Assembly: GCA_016302435.1 (NCBI GenBank)
Contig: JAEDNQ010000128.1
Location: 1 to 6,360 of the forward strand
DNA: 6,360 nucleotides
Origin: Bacteroidaceae bacterium
GTDB taxonomy: Bacteria; Bacteroidota; Bacteroidia; Bacteroidales; Bacteroidaceae
Reading direction: 5' to 3'
Shown here: piece after piece, positions 1 to 6,228 of the stretch
Layout of the letters: each line of letters starts with the position of its first letter
Position numbering within the stretch: position 1 is the first letter of the stretch
Notes under the pieces: model-generated
What the model saw: only the letters and a program-made list of their open reading frames with translations
What the model was told of the DNA's origin: nothing
Databases searched by the model: none
Made by a program: the position numbers and the translations under genes

Positions 1-15
1 TATAATAATTGAAAT

Positions 16-936
16 ATGATACCTATACATTTTGCCCCTTTGCAGGGATATACTGAGGACTGCTACAGACGGATTCACCATGAGGTCTGCGGCGGTGTGG
101 ACTGTTACTATAGTCCTTTCATGCGTTTGGAGCATGGGAAGGTGAGGAGTAAGGACATGAGGGATATGAAGCCTGAGAATAATGAGGGGGTGCCTGTGGT
201 GCCGCAGGTGATAGTGCGCGATGTGAAGGAGCTGGACGCACTGACGGCTGTGGTGAGGACGTTGGGCTATGGGCGTGTGGACATCAACATGGGGTGTCCG
301 TTTCCTCTGCAGACCAACCATGGCAGAGGGGCTGGCCTGTTGGCGCGACCAGAGGAAGTGAGTGCCATCTGCAGGAGGATTGCAGAAAATGGGGATATGC
401 AGTTCTCGGTCAAGATGCGCATAGGGATAGAGGACAGGGAGGAATGGAGAACGGTTGTGCCTATGCTGAATGACACTCCGCTGACCCATGTCACTGTGCA
501 CCCGCGGTTGTCCACTCAAGGATATAAGGGTGAGGTGGACATGGATGCGTTTGCTGAGATAGCTGGTGTGTGCCGTCATCCGCTGATATACAATGGGGAC
601 ATCGGCAGTGTGGAAGACATTGAGCGCATAGAGAGGGAGTTTCCAGGCATAAAGGGGGTGATGATTGGGCGTGGCCTACTTGCTCGTCCCACTCTGGCTG
701 AGGAATATAAGTCGGGGGTAACGATGGCTGATGGTGAGGTAGTGAGGAAAATAAAGTGCATGCATGCCCGCATGGCTGAAGAGTATGGCAGGTTCATACC
801 GGGAGAGAGTCAGCTGCTGATGAAGCTGAGAACGTTTTGGGACTATATGGAACCGACTATAGGCAGGAAGCAGTGGAAGAAGATTCACAAGGCAGGAAAC
901 ATGAAGAACTATATGGCGGCTGTTGGTGGGGCATGA
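16..936 (+). CDS. tRNA-dihydrouridine synthase (Dus family)
   Basis: This 306-residue protein is an FMN- and NADPH-dependent enzyme that reduces specific uridines in tRNA to dihydrouridine in the cytoplasm. Family motifs occur in order. APLQGYTE lies at residues 7-14, in the place of the usual APMAGVTD. DINMGCP (89-95) holds the expected catalytic Cys94. SVKMRIG (131-137) carries the FMN-contacting lysine, VHPR (161-164) the conserved histidine, and YNGDI (192-196) and MIGRGLLARP (216-225) the phosphate-binding end of the TIM barrel. The C-terminal helical, tRNA-binding part follows (about 240-306). Length fits the family (about 300-330). The start is fixed by an in-frame TGA at 10-12, immediately upstream. 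No Shine-Dalgarno is visible, as is usual in Bacteroidetes. The gene is convergent with the GH97 gene. Family assignment is firm. Which Dus subtype it is, and so which tRNA position it modifies, cannot be told from motifs alone. Confidence 0.95.
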   Translation: MIPIHFAPLQGYTEDCYRRIHHEVCGGVDCYYSPFMRLEHGKVRSKDMRDMKPENNEGVPVVPQVIVRDVKELDALTAVVRTLGYGRVDINMGCPFPLQTNHGRGAGLLARPEEVSAICRRIAENGDMQFSVKMRIGIEDREEWRTVVPMLNDTPLTHVTVHPRLSTQGYKGEVDMDAFAEIAGVCRHPLIYNGDIGSVEDIERIEREFPGIKGVMIGRGLLARPTLAEEYKSGVTMADGEVVRKIKCMHARMAEEYGRFIPGESQLLMKLRTFWDYMEPTIGRKQWKKIHKAGNMKNYMAAVGGA

Positions 937-958
937 GGTGTGCGATAGCGATATAAAA

Positions 959-997
959 AATGCAGGTGCTCACAGATATGTTGTGAGCACCTGCATT
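959..997 (-). terminator. Strong rho-independent terminator in the convergent gap, best oriented for the GH97 gene
   Basis: The arms 959-974 and 982-997 are perfectly complementary over 16 bp (core TGCAGGTGCTCACA), with a 7-nt loop at 975-981. Read on the minus strand, the stem is followed at once by a T-run, the complement of AAAAAA at 955-960. This is the classical intrinsic-terminator form for the GH97 transcript ending at 1048. On the plus strand the stem is followed only by TTAGTATT, so termination of the dihydrouridine synthase transcript would be weaker. Bidirectional use is plausible because no other terminator lies between the two stop codons. Confidence 0.9.
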
Positions 998-1047
998 AGT
1001 ATTAAGCAGGTGTGCAGTATTATATATATAATCCTTACACCGCCGAC

Positions 1048-2883
1048 TTATTGCGCTACGATGACGGCACCGCCACGGGGAAGGAGGCGGAGAGTTGTCG
1101 GCAGCTGCTTTAGGCTTGTGTCGACATTCCATGGTGAGGAAGCATTGCCCGTATCGGAGAACATGGTGAGTGTAGGTCTTTTCAGACGGAGGCGAGACCA
1201 GTCGACCTTGATGGTGCGCTCATTGTCCTTACCGTTGATGGCGGCAATGTACCACTTTGTGCCGCTGCGGCGTGCCATGATGACATAGTCGCCGGGGTAG
1301 CCTGCGATGAGACGAGTCTCGTCCCACACATTGGGGAGGAGGGAGAGGAAGTCTTGCACGGGCTGTGGCTGGGCAAGGAAGCTCTCGGGTCGGTCTGCCA
1401 GATGCTGGAGACCCGACTCGAAGAGGACGGTGAGAGCCAGTTCGTGAGCATGGGTGGTGATGTGTGGATGCTGAGAGTCGGAGAAGGCGCATGGGGTATA
1501 GTCCATAGGGCCAATGACATTGCGTGTGAAGGGGAGAGTGGCATTGTGGGCGGCTGCCTTCTTGGTGAAGGTAGGCACATTGTTGTACCACTCTGCTCCG
1601 TAGACACCCTCGGTAGAGAGGAGGTTGGGATAGGTGCGCTGCCATCCTCGTGGGATGGGCGCTCCGTGGAAGTTGACGAGGAGATGGTGGCGAGCGGCAG
1701 CTTCGAGGAGGTCGATGCAGTATCCCATGTTCATCTCGTTGTCGCCAGAGAAGAAGTCAATCTTCACTCCTGCCACACCGAGGCTCTCGCACCAGGCGAA
1801 CTCCTTCTCGCGGTCTTCAGGTTTGTTGAGTCGGAACTTTGGTCCTGGAGCGCCATTGATCCATCCCACGGAGGAGTTGTACCATATCATGGGTCGTATG
1901 CCTTGGTCTTTGGCATAACGTATGGCATCTTCCACAGTCTTGCCGTCCTTGAACTCGTCCCACTCGGCGTCGATGAGGACATAGGGGAGGCGGAGAGCTA
2001 CGGCGAGGTCTACATATTTCTTGATGATGTTGAAGTCGTTGGAACCGTGGTTGTATGCCCAGTAGATCCATGACACCACTCCAGGCTTTATCCACGACGT
2101 ATCGGTAAGTTTGGACTCTTCAGCCACATCTGTCACCAGCGTTGACTCCACGATGTCTGCCAGCGAGCCAACCATGACGACGCGCCAGGGTGTGTGCCAA
2201 TCTCCGTTGAGCGCCACTTCGTTGACATCGGGATAGACCTTGTAGATGTCACCATCCTGCTCGTTTTTGAGCGAAGAGGCACTCTGGCGCCTTTCGATGT
2301 TGGACTCGGAGATGAGGGCGAAGGTGCCAGCTTCGGGTTCGATGAGAGCAGGATAGCCCCAATGTCGGTTAGGTCCTTCGCCAGATGTGGTGAGCGGGAA
2401 GAACTCCTCGTAGCCTTCGGACCACTTCTGTATCCATCGACGTGTGCCGTCCTCAAGTTCGAAAGCTGTGAGTTCGTCCTTCAGGCGGTCGTCAGAGAGG
2501 GAGGAGAGTTCGTAGCGGAAGGCTATACCATTGTCGAAGACACGCATGACGAGTCTGAGAGGTGTGCCATCGGCATACTCATAGTGGAAGACAGCCTCTG
2601 TGGCTCTGTTGGTGCAGTGGAGGCGTTTGCCTTGGAGCATCTGGTAGTCCACCTTGATTTTTGTCTTCTTTCCCATGGACTTGAACTGAGCAGGCGTGCT
2701 GTGATGGGCTGTGAGGATGCCTGCCGACGGGATGGAGAGGATGTCTTTCCCTCTGTATGTGAGTTCGTATTCGCCTTGGTCATATTCCACCGCCACCTTC
2801 CCGTTGGGCGAAGTCAGACGCTGAGCAAAGGCAAGTGCGCTGCCCATGAAGAGGGTAGCGCACAAGATTATGACTCTTTTCAT
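1048..2883 (-). CDS. Secreted glycoside hydrolase family 97, probable retaining alpha-galactosidase
   Basis: This 611-residue protein has a type I signal peptide (MKRVIILCATLFMGSALAFA, predicted cleavage before Gln21), so it is periplasmic or envelope-associated. The start at 2883 is chosen because the reading frame opens 14 codons earlier, at 2925, with a polar stretch that would bury the signal peptide. Domains follow GH97: an N-terminal beta-sandwich (about 21-265), a TIM barrel (about 266-525) and a C-terminal beta-domain (to 611). Barrel motifs are WIYWAYNHG (272-280), IDAEWDEF (304-311), MIWYNSS (332-338), GVKIDFFSGD (372-381), RTYPN (416-420) and EGVYGAEW (425-432). Asp376 lies at the position of the nucleophile of retaining GH97 alpha-galactosidases. 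Glu431 lies 55 residues later, the same spacing as the published acid/base (Asp415 and Glu470 in the Bacteroides thetaiotaomicron enzyme, from memory). SusB-type inverting alpha-glucosidases use glutamate bases instead. It lies downstream of GH43, in the same direction. Family firm; galactose specificity inferred. Confidence 0.92.
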   Translation of the reverse strand: MKRVIILCATLFMGSALAFAQRLTSPNGKVAVEYDQGEYELTYRGKDILSIPSAGILTAHHSTPAQFKSMGKKTKIKVDYQMLQGKRLHCTNRATEAVFHYEYADGTPLRLVMRVFDNGIAFRYELSSLSDDRLKDELTAFELEDGTRRWIQKWSEGYEEFFPLTTSGEGPNRHWGYPALIEPEAGTFALISESNIERRQSASSLKNEQDGDIYKVYPDVNEVALNGDWHTPWRVVMVGSLADIVESTLVTDVAEESKLTDTSWIKPGVVSWIYWAYNHGSNDFNIIKKYVDLAVALRLPYVLIDAEWDEFKDGKTVEDAIRYAKDQGIRPMIWYNSSVGWINGAPGPKFRLNKPEDREKEFAWCESLGVAGVKIDFFSGDNEMNMGYCIDLLEAAARHHLLVNFHGAPIPRGWQRTYPNLLSTEGVYGAEWYNNVPTFTKKAAAHNATLPFTRNVIGPMDYTPCAFSDSQHPHITTHAHELALTVLFESGLQHLADRPESFLAQPQPVQDFLSLLPNVWDETRLIAGYPGDYVIMARRSGTKWYIAAINGKDNERTIKVDWSRLRLKRPTLTMFSDTGNASSPWNVDTSLKQLPTTLRLLPRGGAVIVAQ

Positions 2884-2939
2884 AAATAAAGAATTTGGGA
2901 TTAGATAAGACTGACATGTGGGCAATAATGTCCACCATA

Positions 2940-2984
2940 AAAAAGTTTGAAGCAGGTGACACGGAACTGTTCACGTGTCACCTA
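2940..2984 (-). terminator. Hairpin plus T-run between GH43 and GH97 (intrinsic terminator or attenuator)
   Basis: The arms 2955-2964 and 2975-2984 (AGGTGACACG and CGTGTCACCT) are perfectly complementary over 10 bp. The stem can be extended inward by GAA/TTC with one bulged A. On the minus strand, downstream of GH43, the stem is followed after about 8 nt by a run of six T residues (complement of 2940-2945). The gap between stem and T-run is longer than ideal, so it may terminate only part of the GH43 transcripts. It lies about 20 bp after the GH43 stop and about 57 bp before the GH97 start. Confidence 0.6.
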
Positions 2985-3004
2985 CCATGAATCTCAGGAA
3001 AGGA

Positions 3005-4507
3005 TTAGTTTTCGAACTTCCACCAGTCGAAGTTAGCAATTTTCACACCTTTGCGTCCGCGGAAGACGAAGAAGAGGTCGTGTACGCCTGTCACCTTCTG
3101 GCTGACGGCAGCAGAGACGGTCTGCCATGTCTCCCATCCGCCTGTGTGGGGCACAGTCACCTCAGCCATCTTTGTACCTTTGATGCTGTCGGCATGCACT
3201 TCGATAGTGCCACCCTGAAGGGCGCATGCTACTCTTGCCTCGAAGGACTTTGGTCCGTTGGTGCCAAAGTCTACCGCTTGCAGTTTGATGTAGTCATTGT
3301 TATGTATTTCAGATACATAGACACCAGTGAGAGCATTTGGTTCGCTCTTCACCCCAAAAGAGAACGCCATTGTCTCTGCCTCCACGCGAGAGTAGGGATT
3401 GAGGGTTGCGATGGGGTCCACGCCCTTGTCGGTAGGAAGGATGGTGGGGAAGGTGCCGTCGGCATTGAACTTAAACTCCTCGATGGCGACGCTGCGTCCG
3501 AAGCCGCCTCCACGTGGAAGTTTGCCTGTATGGTAGAAGAAATAGTCGTGTCCCTTGAAGTGCTCGTAGCCACAGTGGTTGGTGAATGAGGATGTTCCTC
3601 CCTCTGGCATGATGGTGCCCATGTAGGTCCAAGGGCCTGTAGGTGTGGGAGCCCAAGAGTAAGCTATATGTTCGGGCACACCTCCAGCCGCATAGAGCAG
3701 GTAGTAGCCAGTGCTTCCTGGCTTGGGGTTCTTGGCAGCCTTGGCCTTCTTGGCTTTCTTAGCGTCCGCCATCTGAGGGCACTTCATAATCCATGGTCCT
3801 TCGGTGTACATGTCCTTGTACTTGACGTCTTTCTTCCTGTCCTTAGGGTCGGGGGCACCGAAGCCAGCCTCTGTCAGCTCAAGGTTGAACACTTCACCGT
3901 CGAAGCTGACCATGTCTTTGTTGAGTTTGCCGCAATAGATACGTGGGTTGCCCCAGTATATCCATGCCTGTCCGTCGTCATCGATCATGACAGTGGGGTC
4001 GATATGGTCCCAACTTCCATTGTCATAGAGAGGGCGTCCGATGGCATCCTTGAAAGGTCCTGTGGGAGAGTCAGCCACAGCCACGCCGATGGCCATGCCG
4101 CCAGAGAGTTTGGAGTGCGCGCAGATGTACCAGTAGAATTTGCCATCGCGCTCTATGGTCTGTGCTGCCCATGCTCGGTCGTCGGCCCAGGAGAAGGTCT
4201 CGAGAGCGAGGGGAACACCGTGGTCTGTCCAGTTGACCATGTCGGTAGAGCTGTACACGCGCCATTCTTGCATCCAGAAGAAGTCGGCATTGTCTTCGTC
4301 ATGACCTGTATAGAGGTACATGCGGTCGCCCACAACGAGAGGAGCGGGGTCGGTGGAGAAGAGGGTCTGAATGACAGGATTCTGTGCGGAGGCAACCATT
4401 GGCATGACAGCCATGGCAGCAGCAGAAAGAAGTCCTTTGAAACGTCCAAGCGATGAAAGGAATGGACGTGCAACCAGTGCGGTTGAATGATTAGAGAATA
4501 GTTTCAT
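3005..4507 (-). CDS. Secreted glycoside hydrolase family 43 with C-terminal CBM6-like domain (arabinofuranosidase/xylosidase type)
   Basis: This 500-residue protein is predicted to remove arabinofuranosyl or xylosyl units from hemicellulose or pectin oligosaccharides. The signal peptide has an unusually long charged n-region (residues 1-24), then a hydrophobic core GLLSAAAMAVMPMVASA with predicted cleavage before Gln42. The five-bladed propeller (about 43-365) shows the GH43 triad: Asp53 (STDPAPLVVGDRMYLYTG, general base), Asp170 (DHIDPTVMIDDDGQAWIYWG, pKa modulator) and Glu236 (YTEGPW, general acid). Residues 370-500 look like a CBM6 beta-sandwich, with YSRVEAE at 372-378, TGGWETWQT at 455-463 and a closing GVKIANFDWWKFE. 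A lysine/alanine-rich insert (about 249-262) follows the acid residue closely. A likely promoter lies about 75 bp upstream, and GH97 follows after 121 bp. Family and inverting mechanism are secure. Arabinose versus xylose specificity and the GH43 subfamily are not resolved here. Confidence 0.93.
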   Translation of the reverse strand: MKLFSNHSTALVARPFLSSLGRFKGLLSAAAMAVMPMVASAQNPVIQTLFSTDPAPLVVGDRMYLYTGHDEDNADFFWMQEWRVYSSTDMVNWTDHGVPLALETFSWADDRAWAAQTIERDGKFYWYICAHSKLSGGMAIGVAVADSPTGPFKDAIGRPLYDNGSWDHIDPTVMIDDDGQAWIYWGNPRIYCGKLNKDMVSFDGEVFNLELTEAGFGAPDPKDRKKDVKYKDMYTEGPWIMKCPQMADAKKAKKAKAAKNPKPGSTGYYLLYAAGGVPEHIAYSWAPTPTGPWTYMGTIMPEGGTSSFTNHCGYEHFKGHDYFFYHTGKLPRGGGFGRSVAIEEFKFNADGTFPTILPTDKGVDPIATLNPYSRVEAETMAFSFGVKSEPNALTGVYVSEIHNNDYIKLQAVDFGTNGPKSFEARVACALQGGTIEVHADSIKGTKMAEVTVPHTGGWETWQTVSAAVSQKVTGVHDLFFVFRGRKGVKIANFDWWKFEN

Positions 4508-4536
4508 GTGTGGGGTTTAGGTTATTGTTTTGTTAT

Positions 4537-4567
4537 ATGATATATCATGACCTGTTTGACAGTCATG
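4537..4567 (-). promoter_or_regulatory. Palindrome and overlapping hairpin in the GH43 5' leader
   Basis: ATGATATATCAT at 4537-4548 is a perfect 12-bp palindrome. Overlapping it, CATGA (4546-4550) and CTGT (4552-4555) pair with ACAG (4559-4562) and TCATG (4563-4567) around a TTG loop, giving a 9-bp stem with one bulge. The two structures share 4546-4548, so as RNA they compete. With the predicted start near 4575, both lie in the untranslated leader. They could be a protein operator or a leader structure. The pairing is seen directly; the role is inferred. Confidence 0.4.
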
Positions 4568-4581
4568 TATTGTTTCGGTTG

Positions 4582-4616
4582 CAAAGGTACGTACTTTTAT
4601 TTAAATTGAAGGCAAA
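4582..4616 (-). promoter_or_regulatory. Candidate Bacteroidetes-type promoter of the GH43 gene
   Basis: The minus strand carries TACCTTTG (complement of 4582-4589), a match to the Bacteroidetes -7 consensus TAnnTTTG. TTTG (complement of 4613-4616) could be the -33 element, but the 23-nt spacer is longer than usual, so only the -7 box is convincing. The predicted start, near 4575, leaves a leader of about 68 nt before the GH43 ATG. GH97 has no comparable box in its own 121-bp upstream gap, so this promoter may serve both genes. Confidence 0.6.
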
Positions 4617-4630
4617 AATCGTGTCAATTT
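4603..4630. promoter_or_regulatory. Possible operator: inverted repeat AAATTGA-N14-TCAATTT around the -33 region
   Basis: AAATTGA (4603-4609) and TCAATTT (4624-4630) are perfect inverted copies. Their centres are 21 bp apart, about two helical turns, and they flank the candidate -33 element. This geometry suits a dimeric regulator on one DNA face. The repeat is short and AT-rich, so chance remains a fair explanation. No regulator gene is present in the window. Confidence 0.3.
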
Positions 4631-4664
4631 GTTTAGTAAGTATGATAATAAGTGGGTGTGCAGA

Positions 4665-4873
4665 ATGATATACGGTGGGTTCCATTAATTTCCACCGAAA
4701 AATGTTTTAAATTTATGGGTTTTCGTTTTGTCATCTTTTCGTTTCTCTCTGGTGCATACTGTCAGTTTTTTCAGTCACGATGCCCGCATCGCTCCCTCAA
4801 AAACTGACACTCTGCTCTCAGAGATAAATCGAAGATCTGACAAAGCGAATTAATAGAACCCACCATATATGAT
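4665..4873. mobile_element. MITE-like imperfect palindrome with terminal inverted repeats and possible 5-bp target duplication
   Basis: Left end 4670-4690 and right end 4848-4868 are inverted copies matching at 19 of 21 positions (shared core GGTGGGTTC, then ATTAATT). Both ends are flanked by ATGAT in direct orientation (4665-4669 and 4869-4873), as expected of a 5-bp target duplication. The pairing continues inward: CGTTTTGTCA...TCG near 4724 against complementary bases 4829-4847, TGTCAGTTTTT (4760-4770) against AAAAACTGACA (4799-4809), and a central hairpin CGATGC-CC-GCATCG (4778-4791). The left arm has about 33 extra bases (4691-4723). No reading frame of note lies inside, and no transposase is present, so any movement would need a partner elsewhere. 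The family is not recognised. The structure is clear; mobility is inferred. Confidence 0.65.
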
Positions 4874-4891
4874 GTTTGCAGTGTATTATTA

Positions 4892-4993
4892 CGCTTTTGC
4901 CCTTACAGGGCGTGGAATCCCGGGGTATACTCGGATACCCAGGGTGCCGCTTCGCTCTGCCCTGGGCTAAGCGCTTTTGCCCTTACAGGGCGT
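4892..4993. repeat. REP-like doublet: two identical 22-nt palindromic units 80 bp apart
   Basis: Identical 22-nt units lie at 4892-4913 and 4972-4993, and each contains the small palindrome GCCCT-TAC-AGGGC. Between them are two further stems sharing CCC: GGGTAT (4923-4928) with ATACCC (4935-4940), and CCCAGGG (4938-4944) with CCCTGGG (4960-4966). Similar CAGGG...CCCTGGGCTA plus CCCTTACAGGG modules are, from memory, common dispersed intergenic repeats in Bacteroidetes and resemble REP sequences mobilised by RAYT (TnpA-REP) transposases. The doublet starts 36 bp beyond the transporter stop codon, a typical REP site. There is no T-run after the stems, so it is not a standard intrinsic terminator, though it may stabilise the transporter mRNA 3' end. 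Confidence 0.75.
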
Positions 4994-5028
4994 TGACCAA
5001 TCTACTTAGGGGGCTCTTCTCTCCCACT

Positions 5029-6210
5029 CTACTCGAGCTTCATGCGCAGATAATGCTGGCGAACGTAGGCGAAGTAGAAGATGACTCCGAGGAGGTTGAC
5101 GATGAAGGCGAACCAGAAGGCGGCAGAGTAGCTCCACTGGTGGATGGCCATGCCGCCAAAGACGACGCCGAGCCCCATGCCTATGTCCCAGCAGGTGAGG
5201 ACGGTGGAGTTGGCCGTGCCTCGCTTATTGTGGGGCGCAAGGTTGATGAACATGGTCTGAAGTCCAGGCCAGATGTGTCCGTTGCCAAGTCCGATGATGA
5301 TGGCTGCTCCGTAGAAGCCTACGGGGTGCTCGAGGAGAGCGAAGAGGAGGTAGCCAAAGACACTGACGAGGATGCCGTGGTTGACATTCTCCACTACCCT
5401 ACCCTTGCGCAAGGAACGTGCTCCCACAAGACGAGAGAGGATAAGTCCGCAGCTAAGGATGGCAAACCAAGCTCCAGAACCTGCGCTCATGCCAAGCCGC
5501 TCCTTGCCGTAGATGGCGAGGTAGGTGGCAAGGACTCCGTAGGAGAGGCCTATGGTGACCATGACGAGACCCTCGCTCCAGCCTTCTACGAGAAAGAAGC
5601 GGTCGAGCGAAAGGGGTGACTTATTGGGTATGACGCTGCCTTTGGTGAAATGGACGCTTGCATTGATGAGCAGTCCGATGCCGGCTGTACAGAGAGCGAT
5701 GATGAAGAGCGTGTCGTAGTCACCTATGTAGTCGTATACCAGAAGTCCGGCTGTGGGGGCGATGCTCGTGGCGAGATTGTTGGACAAGCCGTAATAGCCT
5801 ATGCCTTCAGCTCTTCGGGCAGGATGTAGCACATCGATGGCGCAGGTGCTGTTGGCCACTGTAACGGACCCCATGGGAGCACCGTGCAGGGTGCGTACTA
5901 TCGTGAACAGAGTCATGGTGCCCGCTATGAGATAGCCTGCAAAAAAGGCGAAGAAGAGGAAGTAGCAAGTAAGGAGGACTATACGCCTGGAGAAACTGTC
6001 GACGAGATAGCCTGCTATGGGACGGGCCAATAGAGCAGTAAGGGTATAGCCAGAAAGGACAAAGCCAATGGTGTCTTTGTCCGCATGGTATGTGTCGCTA
6101 AGATAAATAGGAAGGAGTGGCGTGACAATCATGAAGGAGAAGAATATCATGAAATTGGCAAGCCACACCTTTACATAGTTGGAGTTCCAAAGTTTCTCTG
6201 CATGTTTCAT
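5029..6210 (-). CDS. Major facilitator superfamily transporter (12 TM, DHA1/AraJ-like efflux type)
   Basis: This 393-residue protein is built almost entirely of hydrophobic helices, with about 12 predicted segments (for example near 15-35, 47-70, 78-98, 166-185, 212-234, 246-264, 278-293, 298-316, 340-355 and 361-383), so it is an inner-membrane carrier. The loop after TM2 holds a degenerate MFS motif A, GYLVDSFSRRIVLL (67-80). APTAGLLVYD (151-160) in TM5 resembles the antiporter motif C of proton-coupled drug and sugar efflux carriers, but lacks its full glycine pattern. A polar loop (about 188-206) divides the two six-helix halves. Length suits the DHA1 or sugar-efflux groups (about 390-400). 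The start at 6210 places a short basic N-terminus before TM1. The substrate is unknown; an oligosaccharide or drug exporter is as likely as a sugar importer. It has its own candidate promoter and is split from GH43 by repeats. Confidence 0.9.
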   Translation of the reverse strand: MKHAEKLWNSNYVKVWLANFMIFFSFMIVTPLLPIYLSDTYHADKDTIGFVLSGYTLTALLARPIAGYLVDSFSRRIVLLTCYFLFFAFFAGYLIAGTMTLFTIVRTLHGAPMGSVTVANSTCAIDVLHPARRAEGIGYYGLSNNLATSIAPTAGLLVYDYIGDYDTLFIIALCTAGIGLLINASVHFTKGSVIPNKSPLSLDRFFLVEGWSEGLVMVTIGLSYGVLATYLAIYGKERLGMSAGSGAWFAILSCGLILSRLVGARSLRKGRVVENVNHGILVSVFGYLLFALLEHPVGFYGAAIIIGLGNGHIWPGLQTMFINLAPHNKRGTANSTVLTCWDIGMGLGVVFGGMAIHQWSYSAAFWFAFIVNLLGVIFYFAYVRQHYLRMKLE

Positions 6211-6228
6211 ATTATGTAGGTGACAGGT

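Noticed and set aside
1354..2073. 239-codon open frame on the plus strand antisense to GH97
   Set aside because: It is a shadow of the GH97 frame, with no family motifs and no promoter. The GH97 reading shows conserved catalytic residues.
2884..2925. 14-residue N-terminal extension of GH97
   Set aside because: Starting at 2925 would put a polar segment before a textbook signal peptide beginning MKR at 2883. The later ATG is preferred.
3668..4456. 262-codon open frame on the plus strand antisense to GH43
   Set aside because: It is a shadow of the GH43 gene, whose triad and CBM6 features are clear. Similar long antisense frames cover all minus-strand genes here, which fits a codon-bias effect.
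4665..4873. Complete insertion sequence
   Set aside because: The element is about 199 bp with no transposase frame, so only a non-autonomous element can be claimed.
4892..4993. CRISPR-like direct repeats
   Set aside because: There are only two copies, the 58-nt interval is itself palindromic, and no cas gene is nearby. REP-like structure explains it better.
4892..4993. Intrinsic terminator for the MFS transcript
   Set aside because: The GC stems on the minus strand are followed by AAAAGCG, not a T-run. Any effect on the transcript end would be by another route.
4876..5619. 247-codon open frame on the plus strand antisense to the MFS gene
   Set aside because: It is the reverse frame of a clear membrane protein gene and begins inside the REP doublet. 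Its translation is acidic and low in complexity, with no recognisable domain. Frames ending in CPYRA-type peptides arise from this repeat in many genomes.
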